Positions 1 through 7,990 of a DNA stretch of 64,000 nt are shown piece by piece. The stretch's first letter is position 1, and each line of letters opens with the position of its first letter. Position numbers and translations under genes: made by a program. The notes beneath the pieces are model-generated. The model was not told the origin of the DNA. It saw only the letters and a list, made by a program, of their open reading frames with translations, and searched no databases. The stretch is from the NCBI GenBank assembly GCA_930633495.1, contig CAKNFJ010000001.1, forward strand, positions 1,364,001 to 1,428,000, read 5' to 3'. This DNA comes from Hyphomicrobiales bacterium (GTDB lineage: Bacteria > Pseudomonadota > Alphaproteobacteria > Rhizobiales > Beijerinckiaceae).

Positions 1-45
1 AGGGGTTTCCCGCGCCTGTCCCGTTCCCCGGAATCAGCTGGACAG

Positions 46-137
46 CCATGGGCTTGTCCCGGCCATCCACGCCTTCAGCGATACCGTGCGGTGTTCAAGA
101 CGTGGATGCTCGCCACAGGGGCGAGCATGACGGCGAG
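46..137. repeat. Dispersed hairpin repeat, family R, copy 1
   Basis: Intergenic inverted-repeat unit whose outer arms end in CATGACGG-like sequence. It matches copies at 31135-31229 and 41918-42011, in the opposite orientation to both. The arms carry the strings GACGTGGATG and GGGACAAGCCC-like sequence. The first 160 bases of the window show no gene and hold only this repeat. A transcribed stem-loop acting as terminator or mRNA stabiliser is inferred. Confidence 0.65.
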
Positions 138-162
138 TTTCCACGCGTAACGGCAACTCGGG

Positions 163-432
163 CTACTTGCGCCCCGCGAACAGCCGCATCAACAGCCAGA
201 GCGGCACCACGATCAGAGCCCCGGCCACGACCCACTGCCCGACCTCGCGCACCGCGCCGAAGCCGAGATTGGTGATCGAGCGGATGAAGCGCCCTGCCGC
301 CTCATAGAGATTCTGCGGCGACAGGCCGAGGAAGGCCATGGCCGCCCCGACCAGCAGCGAAATGAAGATCAGGCGGACGAGGACACTGAGCGGCGAGCCG
401 CCGAGAAAACGATCCATGGAAGCGATGGCCAT
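163..432 (-). CDS. Small two-span inner-membrane protein (DUF6460-like)
   Basis: An 89-residue protein with two hydrophobic stretches, at about residues 15-38 and 66-83, and a basic C-terminus ending RLFAGRK. It resembles short rhizobial membrane proteins annotated as DUF6460; this match is from memory and unverified. No catalytic motif is visible. It stands alone, about 90 bp downstream of the response regulator gene on the same strand. An alternative start is the internal Met at residue 6. Function is unknown. Confidence 0.6.
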   Translation of the reverse strand: MAIASMDRFLGGSPLSVLVRLIFISLLVGAAMAFLGLSPQNLYEAAGRFIRSITNLGFGAVREVGQWVVAGALIVVPLWLLMRLFAGRK

Positions 433-523
433 CCTGTTGCGCGCTGCGCATGTCCAGCGCGCTTCTCAACCGTCTTAACCTGAAATCCGCCGCGCTTGAA
501 CGGTGCCTGAACGCCTGCCGTTC

Positions 524-1204
524 TCAGGCGGTCGCGGACGCTCCAGCCGTCGCCCAGGCCGTGCCGGCGATCTTCGAGGCGGCGATGACGGCCTGCGTCC
601 GGCTGTCGACATCGAGTTTGGTCAGGATCGCCGAGACGTGGGCCTTCACGGTCGCTTCGGAAACGCCGAGCTCATAGGCGATCTGCTTGTTGAGAAGCCC
701 CTCGGACAACATCATCAGCACGCGCACCTGCTGCGGCGTCAGCGTCGAGAGACGGCGGACCATGTCGGCGACCTCGGCATCGACCGGCGCCGACAGGTCG
801 ACGCCCGGCGGCGTCCAGACCCCGCCGTCGAGCACGGCGCGGATCGCCTCGCCCATTTGGGCGACATCGGCGGTCTTGGGCAGGAAGCCGAGAGCGCCGA
901 ACTCGATGCAGCGGCGAATCACCGCCGGATCGTCATTGGCGGAGACGACGATCACCGGGATCTCCGGATGGTCGGCGCGCAGGAAAAGCAGGCCCGAAAA
1001 ACCCTGCACGCCCGGCATGGTCAGGTCGAGCAGCACGAGATCGGCATCGCCCCCGCTGGCCAGAGCCTCGGTCAGGGCCTCCAGCGAGCCGACTTCGCTG
1101 ACTTCTGCCCCGCCGATGGCGTGAGAGACGGCCTGGCGCAGCGCACCGCGGAACAGCGGGTGGTCGTCCGCGATGACGATCCGCGTCGAAGGCTGCTTGC
1201 TCAT
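524..1204 (-). CDS. NarL/FixJ-family response regulator
   Basis: A 226-residue two-domain regulator. An N-terminal receiver carries the acidic pair in ADDHP, the phosphoacceptor Asp in LLDLTMPG (about D60) and the conserved Lys in LPKTAD (about K110). It is followed by a C-terminal LuxR-type helix-turn-helix (about residues 155-200) with the signature LNKQIAYELGVSEATVKAH. Phosphorylation should control its DNA binding. No sensor kinase lies in the window, so its partner is unknown. The ATG at 1204 is preferred over the GTG at 1213 because GGGAG lies at a good distance upstream. Confidence 0.9.
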   Translation of the reverse strand: MSKQPSTRIVIADDHPLFRGALRQAVSHAIGGAEVSEVGSLEALTEALASGGDADLVLLDLTMPGVQGFSGLLFLRADHPEIPVIVVSANDDPAVIRRCIEFGALGFLPKTADVAQMGEAIRAVLDGGVWTPPGVDLSAPVDAEVADMVRRLSTLTPQQVRVLMMLSEGLLNKQIAYELGVSEATVKAHVSAILTKLDVDSRTQAVIAASKIAGTAWATAGASATA

Positions 1205-1352
1205 CGCCACCACTCCCTAAAGCCTGCGTCGGCGCCGTCCGAAGACCGCATCCCGCATGTCGGGCCGATGCCCTTGTTCGGCGCGGACATTTTGCCCCAG
1301 CCGGTGACGGGATCACAAGCATCCTGAGCGCAAGGCTGCAACCCGGCAAGGC

Positions 1353-2984
1353 TCAGCCATTCGTCGGCAACAGCGCTTCGAGCACTTCGATATAGTCGGC
1401 CTCGCGCGGCGGCTTGTCCCAGCGGATGCGGTTGATCCGGGGAAAACGCATGGCAAGGCCCGATTTGTGCCGCGTCGAGCGCTGCAGCCCCTCGAAAGCG
1501 ACCTCGAAGACGAGGCCGGCCCCGGCCTCATGCGTGACCTCGCGCACCGGACCGAAGCGGTTCACCGTGTTCTTGCGCACGAACTTGTCGAGTTCGATCA
1601 GTTCCTCGTCGGTGAAGCCGAAATAGGCCTTGCCGACCGGCACCAGTTCCGCAGCCCCCTCCTCGCCCGCGCGCCAGACGCCGAAGGTGTAGTCGGAATA
1701 GAAGGAGGAGCGCTTGCCGTGGCCGCGCTGGGCGTACATCAGCACGCAATCGACGAGCCGCGCGTCGCGTTTCCATTTCCACCAATAGCCCTTGGGCCGG
1801 CCGGGCAGATAGGGCGAGTCGCGCCGCTTGATCATGCAGCCCTCGACCGCCTCGGCATCGGCACCGGCTGACGCCGGATCGGCGCGGGCGGCCGCCAGCT
1901 CATCCCATGAGGCGAAGGGAATCACTGGCGAAAGGTCGAAACGGTCGCTGGCGAGGCGCGACAGGAAGGCTTCGAGCCGCTGGCGCCGCTCCTCGAAAGG
2001 CAGATGGCGGATATCCTCCTCGCCATCGACGAGCAGGTCGTAGACGCGGATATGGGCAGGAAACTCGCCCAGCATCTTCACCGTCACGGCCTTGCGGTTG
2101 AGCCGCTGCTGGAGAGTGTTGAAACTCTGGACCGCGCTCTCGCGCATCACCAGCAATTCGCCGTCGAGCGCGCCATCCTGCGTCAAGGCTTCGACAAGAT
2201 CGGGGAAGGCAGCGGCGATATCCTCGCCCGTGCGGGAATAGAGGCGCGTCGCGCGCGTGCCGTCAGCCTTGCGGCCGCTGACGGCCTGGACCCGGATGCC
2301 GTCCCACTTCCATTCGGCGCTGAAATCGGCCGGATCGAGCTTGTCGAAATCGCCGTCCTCGATCGGATGCGACAACATCACGGGCCGGAATGGCGCGGGA
2401 TCGCGCGCCTCGGGCCGTGCGCCCCTGCCCTCCAGCCAGGCGAAGAGCTCGACATAGGGCGGCTCCAGCCCGTGCCAGACCTGCTCGACCTCGTCGGCCG
2501 GCACGCCGCCGAGGCTGGCTGCGGCCGTCTTGGCGAGGCGGGCGGAAACGCCGATGCGGAGCGCGCCGGTGATCAGCTTGAGCAGGGCCCAGCGTCCCGT
2601 CTCGTCGAGCGCATCGAGCCAGGCGGCGACGAGGCGCGGCAGGTCGGTCTTTCCGGCCTCGCGCAGGCTCTCGACCACCTCGGGGAGGTGCGGCACGGCA
2701 TTCGCGCCGTGCCGGGCCGGCCACATCAGCGCGACCGTCTCCGACAGGTCGCCGACATAGTCGTAGGACAGGGCGAAGAGCACCGGGTCGGTCCGCTCGG
2801 CGATCAGCGCGCGGATCAGCCCCGCCTTGGCGTTGCGGAAGACCAGACCTCCCGTCATCGCGGCCAGGGCGTAGCCGCGATCGGGATCGGGCGTGGTCCG
2901 CAGATAATCGGCGATCAGCGCCAGCTTGGCATTGCGACGTGGTTCATAGGCAAGGCGGTCCAGCAGCCAGGCGAAGCGATTCAT
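1353..2984 (-). CDS. ATP-dependent DNA ligase of the ligase-associated repair cluster
   Basis: A 543-residue ligase that joins nicked DNA through a covalent Lys-AMP intermediate. The adenylated lysine lies in EWKWDGIR (about K226). An N-terminal ligase domain precedes it, and the adenylation and OB-fold domains follow. It belongs to the PP_1105-like bacterial family encoded with an exonuclease, an Lhr-type helicase and a metallophosphoesterase, all of which lie within 8.5 kb. The start at 2984 gives MNRFAWLLDRL; the longer open frame to 3059 would run through the SOS box. The gene is monocistronic here, with a LexA-type site 52-66 bp upstream. Confidence 0.93.
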   Translation of the reverse strand: MNRFAWLLDRLAYEPRRNAKLALIADYLRTTPDPDRGYALAAMTGGLVFRNAKAGLIRALIAERTDPVLFALSYDYVGDLSETVALMWPARHGANAVPHLPEVVESLREAGKTDLPRLVAAWLDALDETGRWALLKLITGALRIGVSARLAKTAAASLGGVPADEVEQVWHGLEPPYVELFAWLEGRGARPEARDPAPFRPVMLSHPIEDGDFDKLDPADFSAEWKWDGIRVQAVSGRKADGTRATRLYSRTGEDIAAAFPDLVEALTQDGALDGELLVMRESAVQSFNTLQQRLNRKAVTVKMLGEFPAHIRVYDLLVDGEEDIRHLPFEERRQRLEAFLSRLASDRFDLSPVIPFASWDELAAARADPASAGADAEAVEGCMIKRRDSPYLPGRPKGYWWKWKRDARLVDCVLMYAQRGHGKRSSFYSDYTFGVWRAGEEGAAELVPVGKAYFGFTDEELIELDKFVRKNTVNRFGPVREVTHEAGAGLVFEVAFEGLQRSTRHKSGLAMRFPRINRIRWDKPPREADYIEVLEALLPTNG

Positions 2985-3035
2985 GCTGTCGCCCCCGCGC
3001 CACACCGCGCCTGTTCGGCCCTGTTGCACCGCATC

Positions 3036-3050
3036 GTTCAGATACCGTTC
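3036..3050. promoter_or_regulatory. Putative SOS (LexA) box GTTC-N7-GTTC
   Basis: GTTC at 3036-3039 and GTTC at 3047-3050 are separated by exactly seven bases, the direct-repeat operator recognised by alphaproteobacterial LexA. It sits in the divergent region between the ligase (start 2984) and the SGNH hydrolase (start 3098), so it could control either or both. Presence of the motif is direct; occupancy by LexA is inferred. Confidence 0.7.
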
Positions 3051-3097
3051 ATGAAGCAAACCTTAACGGCAGCGGAGTAGCCAGGAGAGAGACGCCG

Positions 3098-3865
3098 ATG
3101 CGTGCCGCGATGCGGTTTCTTGCCTTGCCTGTCATCGCTGCAGCGCTTTCGGTCGGAGCCCCCGCTCAGGCGGCGAGCTTCTCCTGCCGCGAGACGCCGA
3201 TCGTGCGCTCGAACGCGACGCTCGCGCCGCTCTCCGCCAAAGTGGCGCAGGGCCAGTCGCTCGCGATCCTCGCCATCGGCTCCTCCTCCACGGAAGGCGT
3301 CGGCGCCAGCGCCAGGGACAAGACCTATCCGGCGCGCCTGCAGGCGCTGCTGACGAAATCCTGGCCGAAGTCGCAGGTCGAGATCGTCAATGCCGGCATC
3401 GGCGGCGAGACCGCCCCGCAGACGCTCGCCCGCCTGAAGACCGCGCTGGCGGCCCGGCGCTACGACCTCGTGATCTGGCAGGTCGGCACCAACGACGCCG
3501 TCACCGGCGGAGATCTGGACGCTTTCAAGGCGATGGTGACGGACGGCATCGCGATGGTCCGCGAGGCCGGACCGGCGCTGGCCATCCTCGATCCGCAGTA
3601 TTTTCCCTCCGTTCGGGACCCACAGCGCTACGGCGCCTTCGTCGAGGCGGTCGGCGAGGTCGCCCGGCGCGAGGCCGTGCCCGTCTTCGCGCGCTACGCG
3701 GCGATGCGCGAGTGGCACCGGACCGACGCGGAAGCCTTCAGAGCCGCGCTCTGGACCGACGGCTTCCACATGAGCGATGCGGGTTATGACTGCCTCGCCC
3801 GCGACATGGCGAACGCCATGGTCGGCATGGCCGCGCCGTCGCGCCCGGTCGTGGCGTCGCGCTGA
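3098..3865 (+). CDS. Exported SGNH/GDSL-family hydrolase
   Basis: A 255-residue protein with a Sec signal peptide (basic MRAAMRF, then a hydrophobic core ending APAQAA). It has SGNH-hydrolase blocks: GSSSTEG as block I with the nucleophile Ser, GTNDAV as the G-x-N-D block, and DGFHMSD carrying the Asp/His of block V. It probably hydrolyses an ester in the periplasm; the substrate cannot be told. The start at 3098 is supported by AGGAGAGA just upstream. It sits between the ligase and the exonuclease but in the opposite orientation, ending 8 bp from the exonuclease stop. Confidence 0.85.
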   Translation: MRAAMRFLALPVIAAALSVGAPAQAASFSCRETPIVRSNATLAPLSAKVAQGQSLAILAIGSSSTEGVGASARDKTYPARLQALLTKSWPKSQVEIVNAGIGGETAPQTLARLKTALAARRYDLVIWQVGTNDAVTGGDLDAFKAMVTDGIAMVREAGPALAILDPQYFPSVRDPQRYGAFVEAVGEVARREAVPVFARYAAMREWHRTDAEAFRAALWTDGFHMSDAGYDCLARDMANAMVGMAAPSRPVVASR

Positions 3866-3872
3866 TCGCCCT

Positions 3873-4943
3873 CTAGACAGCCACCGCATCGGCCGCCTCC
3901 TCGACCGGGTCGGCCTCGCCTTCGTCGCCATAGCCGACGAGATGCAGCGGCTTTGCCTTCAGCCCCGCCGTGCCGCACCAATGGACGAGCGCATCGGCCT
4001 CGCCATGCGTCACCCAGATCTCCCCGGCCTGCACCTCCCGAATGGTGGCGAGCAGATCGTCCCAATCGGCGTGATCGGAGATGACGAGCGGCAGCTCGAC
4101 GCCCTTCTGCCGCGCCCGCGCGCGGATCCGCATCCAGCCGGACGCGAAGGAGGTCACGGGATCGGGGAAGCGGCGCGCCCATAAATCCTGCGTCGCGCTC
4201 GGCGGGCAGATGACGATCTCGCCGCCCAGCGTCTTGCGATCGGTCTCGGCGACCATGCGGATCTCGCCAAGCGGAATGCCCTCGGCCTCATAGAAGGCGG
4301 TGATCTTTTCGAGCGCTCCGTGGATGTAGATCGGCCGCTCATAGCCGGCCTCGCGGATCAGGGCCATGACGCGCTGCGCCTTGCCGAGCGAATAGGCGCC
4401 GAGGATATGCGTCCGCTCCGGGAAAAGCCCGACGGATTCGATGAGCTTGGCGATCTCCCCCGCCGCCGGCGGATGGCGGAAGACCGGCAGGCCGAAGGTC
4501 GCCTCGGTGATGAAGATGTCGCAGGGCACGGCCTCGAAACCGGCGCAGGTCGGATCGCGCTCGCGTTTGTAATCGCCCGGGGCGAGGATGCGTAAGGACC
4601 GGCTCTCGACCGCGATCTGGGCCGAGCCGAGCACATGACCGGCCGGCGCGAAGCGGAACTCGACCTCGCCGATGCGGATCGGCTCGCCCGGCAGCGCCAC
4701 CTGCTGCGAACCGGCGAAGTTCTCGCCATAGCGCAAAGCCATGATGGCCAGCGTCTCGCGCGTCGCCAGCACCGCACCGTGGCCCGCCCGGGCATGGTCG
4801 GAATGGCCATGCGTGATCAGCGCCCGCGCCACGGGGCGAACGGGGTCGATATAGATGTCCGCGGGCGGGCAATAGAGCCCGGCCGGCGTCGACAGCAGCA
4901 ATTCGGAGGGGCGCCAGCGGGCGCTTTGTCTGGCCAGCGTCAT
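3873..4943 (-). CDS. Ligase-associated MBL-fold DNA exonuclease
   Basis: A 356-residue metallo-beta-lactamase/beta-CASP-like nuclease. Near the N-terminus it carries the metal-binding H-x-H-x-D-H motif (THGHSDHARAGHG). Family knowledge places it with the ATP-dependent ligase, Lhr helicase and MPE endonuclease in a DNA-repair gene set. In many relatives it directly adjoins the ligase; here the SGNH hydrolase intervenes. The C-terminus is acidic (EGEADPVEEAADA). The start at 4943 is the only Met consistent with the conserved N-terminal region. Confidence 0.9.
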   Translation of the reverse strand: MTLARQSARWRPSELLLSTPAGLYCPPADIYIDPVRPVARALITHGHSDHARAGHGAVLATRETLAIMALRYGENFAGSQQVALPGEPIRIGEVEFRFAPAGHVLGSAQIAVESRSLRILAPGDYKRERDPTCAGFEAVPCDIFITEATFGLPVFRHPPAAGEIAKLIESVGLFPERTHILGAYSLGKAQRVMALIREAGYERPIYIHGALEKITAFYEAEGIPLGEIRMVAETDRKTLGGEIVICPPSATQDLWARRFPDPVTSFASGWMRIRARARQKGVELPLVISDHADWDDLLATIREVQAGEIWVTHGEADALVHWCGTAGLKAKPLHLVGYGDEGEADPVEEAADAVAV

Positions 4944-5006
4944 ACTCCTCGGCTAGATTGCCGCGCGCCAATCCGGGCGCGAAGTGGCAATCTATCTTTT
5001 TGTTTT

Positions 5007-5054
5007 AGCATCAGATTCTTCCGAAAAGTGGTTTCCACTTTTCGGTCTGATGCT
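5007..5054. repeat. Dispersed nested hairpin, family H, copy 1
   Basis: Perfect nested inverted repeats. The outer arms are AGCATCAGA (5007-5015) and TCTGATGCT (5046-5054). The inner arms are CCGAAAAGTGG (5021-5031) and CCACTTTTCGG (5035-5045). It lies in the divergent gap between the exonuclease and the methyltransferase, ending 15 bases before the latter's start. Related copies occur at 20757, 26207, 42715 and 44965. Confidence 0.8.
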
Positions 5055-5068
5055 CTACATCGGTCGCT

Positions 5069-6028
5069 ATGACCGATACAGGCTCGACCACGCATTTCGC
5101 CTCGTCCGGCGACCCCGTGCTCGACCGCCGCTATGGCTGGGCCGAGGCTGCGCTGAAGGACGGGGACGCGCAAGCGGCCGTCGAGATTCTCGACCAGACC
5201 CTGTCGCAGGCCTACCATTTCACCGCCGCCTGGCATCTCTACGGACTGGCGCAGGAGGCGCTCGGCCACAAGGAAGACGCCGCCACCGCCTGGCGGCAAT
5301 GCCTCGACCTCGACCCGAACGACCACTTCGGCGCGCGGCTCGATCTCGCCCGCATCGGCGCCTTGCCGGCCGAGCAGGCGACCTCCGAGAACTTCTCCGG
5401 CGCGCTCTTCGACGCCTATGCCGATCGCTTCGACAGCCATCTTACCGAGACCCTGCAATATAACGCACCCGCCTTGCTGAAGGCGGCGTTGGTGCGCTGC
5501 TGCAGCAACGCCGGCCGGCCCTTCCGGTTCGACATCGTCTACGACCTCGGCTGCGGCACCGGATTGATGGGTGAAGCCATCCACGAGCAGAGCGGCTTCA
5601 TCGCGGGGTGCGATCTCTCGCCACGCATGATCGAGCGGGCGCGGACCAAGCTGGCGCCCGACGGCACGCCGCTCTACGACAAGCTCGCGGTCGCGGGGCT
5701 CACGGCCTTCCTGACCAGCCGCCCGGACGCCTCCGCCGACCTCGTCGTCGCGGCCGACGTCTTCGTCTATCTCGGCGAGCTCGCCCCCTGCTTCGCCCAG
5801 AGCGCGCGCGTGCTGGAGCCGGGCGGCCTCTTCGCCTTCACGGTGCAGAGCCATGACGGTGAAGGCGTCGTCGTGGGCGATGACAGGCGATTCGCGCATG
5901 CGGAGGGCTGGCTGAGGGAGCGGCTGGTGGAAGCCGGGCTCACACCGATACTCGTCGAGCCCGCCAGCACGCGGCAGGATCGCGGCGCGCCCGTGCCGGG
6001 GCTGCTGGTGGTGGCAGAGCGGCGCTGA
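5069..6028 (+). CDS. TPR-containing class I SAM-dependent methyltransferase
   Basis: A 319-residue protein. Residues about 20-95 form TPR-like helical repeats (AAWHLYGLAQEALGHKEDA, then LDLDPND). A Rossmann methyltransferase domain follows, with the SAM-binding motif YDLGCGTGLMG near residue 158 and a post-I acidic turn GCDLSP. The methyl acceptor is unknown; the TPR part suggests a protein or a protein-bound substrate. The gene is divergent from the exonuclease, with hairpin H1 just upstream of its start. The product is probably cytoplasmic, as no signal peptide is visible. Confidence 0.87.
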   Translation: MTDTGSTTHFASSGDPVLDRRYGWAEAALKDGDAQAAVEILDQTLSQAYHFTAAWHLYGLAQEALGHKEDAATAWRQCLDLDPNDHFGARLDLARIGALPAEQATSENFSGALFDAYADRFDSHLTETLQYNAPALLKAALVRCCSNAGRPFRFDIVYDLGCGTGLMGEAIHEQSGFIAGCDLSPRMIERARTKLAPDGTPLYDKLAVAGLTAFLTSRPDASADLVVAADVFVYLGELAPCFAQSARVLEPGGLFAFTVQSHDGEGVVVGDDRRFAHAEGWLRERLVEAGLTPILVEPASTRQDRGAPVPGLLVVAERR

Positions 6029-6072
6029 CGGCCTTCGGCCCCGAGCCGAACCAACTCGCCGCCGACGACTCC

Positions 6073-6083
6073 GTAACTGTTAC
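6073..6083. promoter_or_regulatory. Palindrome GTAAC-T-GTTAC upstream of the sulfatase
   Basis: An 11-bp perfect palindrome about 90 bp upstream of the sulfatase GTG. The same GTAAC-N-GTTAC core recurs at 7903-7917 upstream of the helicase. The shape suits a dimeric repressor, but the binder is not identified. Confidence 0.45.
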
Positions 6084-6173
6084 AAGGCTGCACCACGGCC
6101 AGCACCATCCTACGCTCCCGTCGCGCAAGTATCACCTATGCGCTGACCCGAAAGACGTGCCGGAGGATGTGTC

Positions 6174-7823
6174 GTGGACCCCAAGCATGAACCTTCGTCT
6201 CAAGATTCGCGCCTGAATCGACGCAATATCCTTCTCGGCGGAACCGTTCTGGCCGCCACGTCGAGCTATCTCGCCAGTGCGTCGGTGCAGACGGCACAGG
6301 CACAGCAACCCGCCCCGGCACCGGCCGGCGGCAGGAAGCCGAATATCCTCGTCATCTTCGGCGACGACATCGGCATACCCCAGATCAGCGCCTACACCAT
6401 GGGCCTGATGGGCTATCGCACGCCCAATATCGACCGCATCGCCAGCGAAGGCGCGATCTTCACCGACGCCTATGGCCAGCAGAGCTGCACCGCCGGCCGC
6501 GCTTCCTTCATCATCGGACAGGAGCCGTTCCGCACCGGGCTTTTGACGATCGGCATGCCGGGCGACCCGCACGGCATCCAGGACTGGATGCCGACGATCG
6601 CCGACGCGCTCAAGACCGCGGGCTACGCCACCGGCCAGTTCGGCAAGAACCATCTCGGCGATCGCGACGAGCATCTGCCGACACGGCACGGCTTCGACGA
6701 GTTCTTCGGCAATCTCTACCACCTCAACGCCGAGGAGGAGCCCGAGGGCTATTTCTACCCGAAGGATCCGAATTTCCGGCGCCAGTTCGGCCCGCGCGGC
6801 GTCATCAAGAGCAGCGCCGATGGCAAGATCGAGGATACCGGCCCGCTCAACACCAAGCGCATGCCGACCGTCGACGAGGAGTTCCTGGCCGGCGCCAAGG
6901 ATTTCATCGACCGGCAGGCCAAGGCGCAGAAGCCGTTCTTCTGCTGGTTCAACTCGACCCGCATGCATGTCTTCACCCATCTCAAGCCGGAATCGGTCGG
7001 CAAGACGGGGATGGGCATCCATGCCGACGGTATGGCCGAGCATGACGGCCATGTCGGGCAGTTGCTCAAGCAACTCGACGATCTCGGCATCACCGACAAC
7101 ACCATCGTGCTCTACACCACCGACAACGGCGCCGAGATCGCGCTCTGGCCCGACGGCGCGATGACGATGTTCCGGGGCGAGAAGGGCACGACCTGGGAAG
7201 GCGGCATGCGTATTCCGATGATGGTGCGCTGGCCGGGCGTGGTGAAGCCGGGCACGCAGGTCAACGACATGATCACTTTGATGGACTGGTTCCCGACCTT
7301 CTGCGCTGCGGCAGGCATGGGCGACGTCAAGGAGAAGATGAAGACCGGCTTTCAGAGCGGCAGCAAGACCTTCAAGGTCCATCTCGACGGCTACAACTTC
7401 ATGCCGTTCCTGAAGGGCGACGAGAAGAAAGGCCCGCGCGACACGATGTTCTATTTCGATCAGGGCGGCAATCTCAACGCGCTGCGGTGGAACGATTGGA
7501 AGGTCAGCTTCGCGGTTGCCAGCGAAGGCAATATCGCCACGGCTACGCGCGAGGTGCCGTCCTGGGCCACGATCACCAACCTACGGATGGATCCCTATGA
7601 GCGCGGCATGAAGGAGGGCGGCGAGTCCATGAAATTCTTCGGCCAACAGATGTGGCTGTTGGTGCCGGTCCAGGGGAAGGTGAAAGAGTTCTTCTCCGAT
7701 TTCGCTCAGTATCCGTACCAGGCCGGCAGTTCGCTGAACGCCTCCGGCATCAACTACGGGCTGCTCCAGCAACAGGCGGCCCTGAAGCGGCTGAACGATC
7801 TGGAGCGCCTCGCACCGCGATAG
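6174..7823 (+). CDS. Tat-exported arylsulfatase
   Basis: A 549-residue sulfatase-family hydrolase. The N-terminus has a twin-arginine signal (NRRNILLGG) followed by a hydrophobic stretch and an AQAQ cleavage region, so folding before export is expected. The core begins with the metal-binding Asp pair in FGDDIG. The formylglycine motif is C-T-A-G-R (Cys105), the C-x-A-x-R form rather than the commoner C-x-P-x-R. Later it has TTDNGAE. It hydrolyses sulfate esters in the periplasm; the substrate is unknown. The GTG start at 6174 is preceded by GGAGG at proper spacing. No dedicated maturation enzyme is nearby. Confidence 0.9.
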   Translation: MDPKHEPSSQDSRLNRRNILLGGTVLAATSSYLASASVQTAQAQQPAPAPAGGRKPNILVIFGDDIGIPQISAYTMGLMGYRTPNIDRIASEGAIFTDAYGQQSCTAGRASFIIGQEPFRTGLLTIGMPGDPHGIQDWMPTIADALKTAGYATGQFGKNHLGDRDEHLPTRHGFDEFFGNLYHLNAEEEPEGYFYPKDPNFRRQFGPRGVIKSSADGKIEDTGPLNTKRMPTVDEEFLAGAKDFIDRQAKAQKPFFCWFNSTRMHVFTHLKPESVGKTGMGIHADGMAEHDGHVGQLLKQLDDLGITDNTIVLYTTDNGAEIALWPDGAMTMFRGEKGTTWEGGMRIPMMVRWPGVVKPGTQVNDMITLMDWFPTFCAAAGMGDVKEKMKTGFQSGSKTFKVHLDGYNFMPFLKGDEKKGPRDTMFYFDQGGNLNALRWNDWKVSFAVASEGNIATATREVPSWATITNLRMDPYERGMKEGGESMKFFGQQMWLLVPVQGKVKEFFSDFAQYPYQAGSSLNASGINYGLLQQQAALKRLNDLERLAPR

Positions 7824-7838
7824 GGACCCATCACAAAA

Positions 7839-7862
7839 GGAGCGCCTCGCCCGAGGCGCTCC
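7839..7862 (+). terminator. Hairpin downstream of the sulfatase
   Basis: Stem GGAGCGCCTC / GAGGCGCTCC with a four-base GCCC loop, 15 bp after the sulfatase stop. The following bases are C-rich, not a T-run, so a factor-independent terminator is possible but not certain. Confidence 0.5.
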
Positions 7863-7902
7863 CCCCGCCAAACCCCTGAAGAGCTGTCAAGCCCCGGATG
7901 GC

Positions 7903-7917
7903 CTGTAACAGTTACAG
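7903..7917. promoter_or_regulatory. 15-bp palindrome CTGTAACAGTTACAG upstream of lhr
   Basis: Perfect palindrome with a single central A, about 74 bp before the helicase ATG. It shares GTAAC-N-GTTAC with the site at 6073-6083. A dimeric regulator controlling both the sulfatase and the helicase is a possible reading; none is encoded next to it. Confidence 0.5.
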
Positions 7918-7990
7918 CTGCCCGGGCCTTGCCGGCGCGCGCTGATATTCCCCTTTCGTTCTCAGACGTCGCGCCTTATCACTGGTGCGC

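Noticed and set aside
7824..7990. SOS box before the lhr-mpe pair
   Set aside because: A single GTTC is present near 7958, but there is no second GTTC at seven-base spacing.
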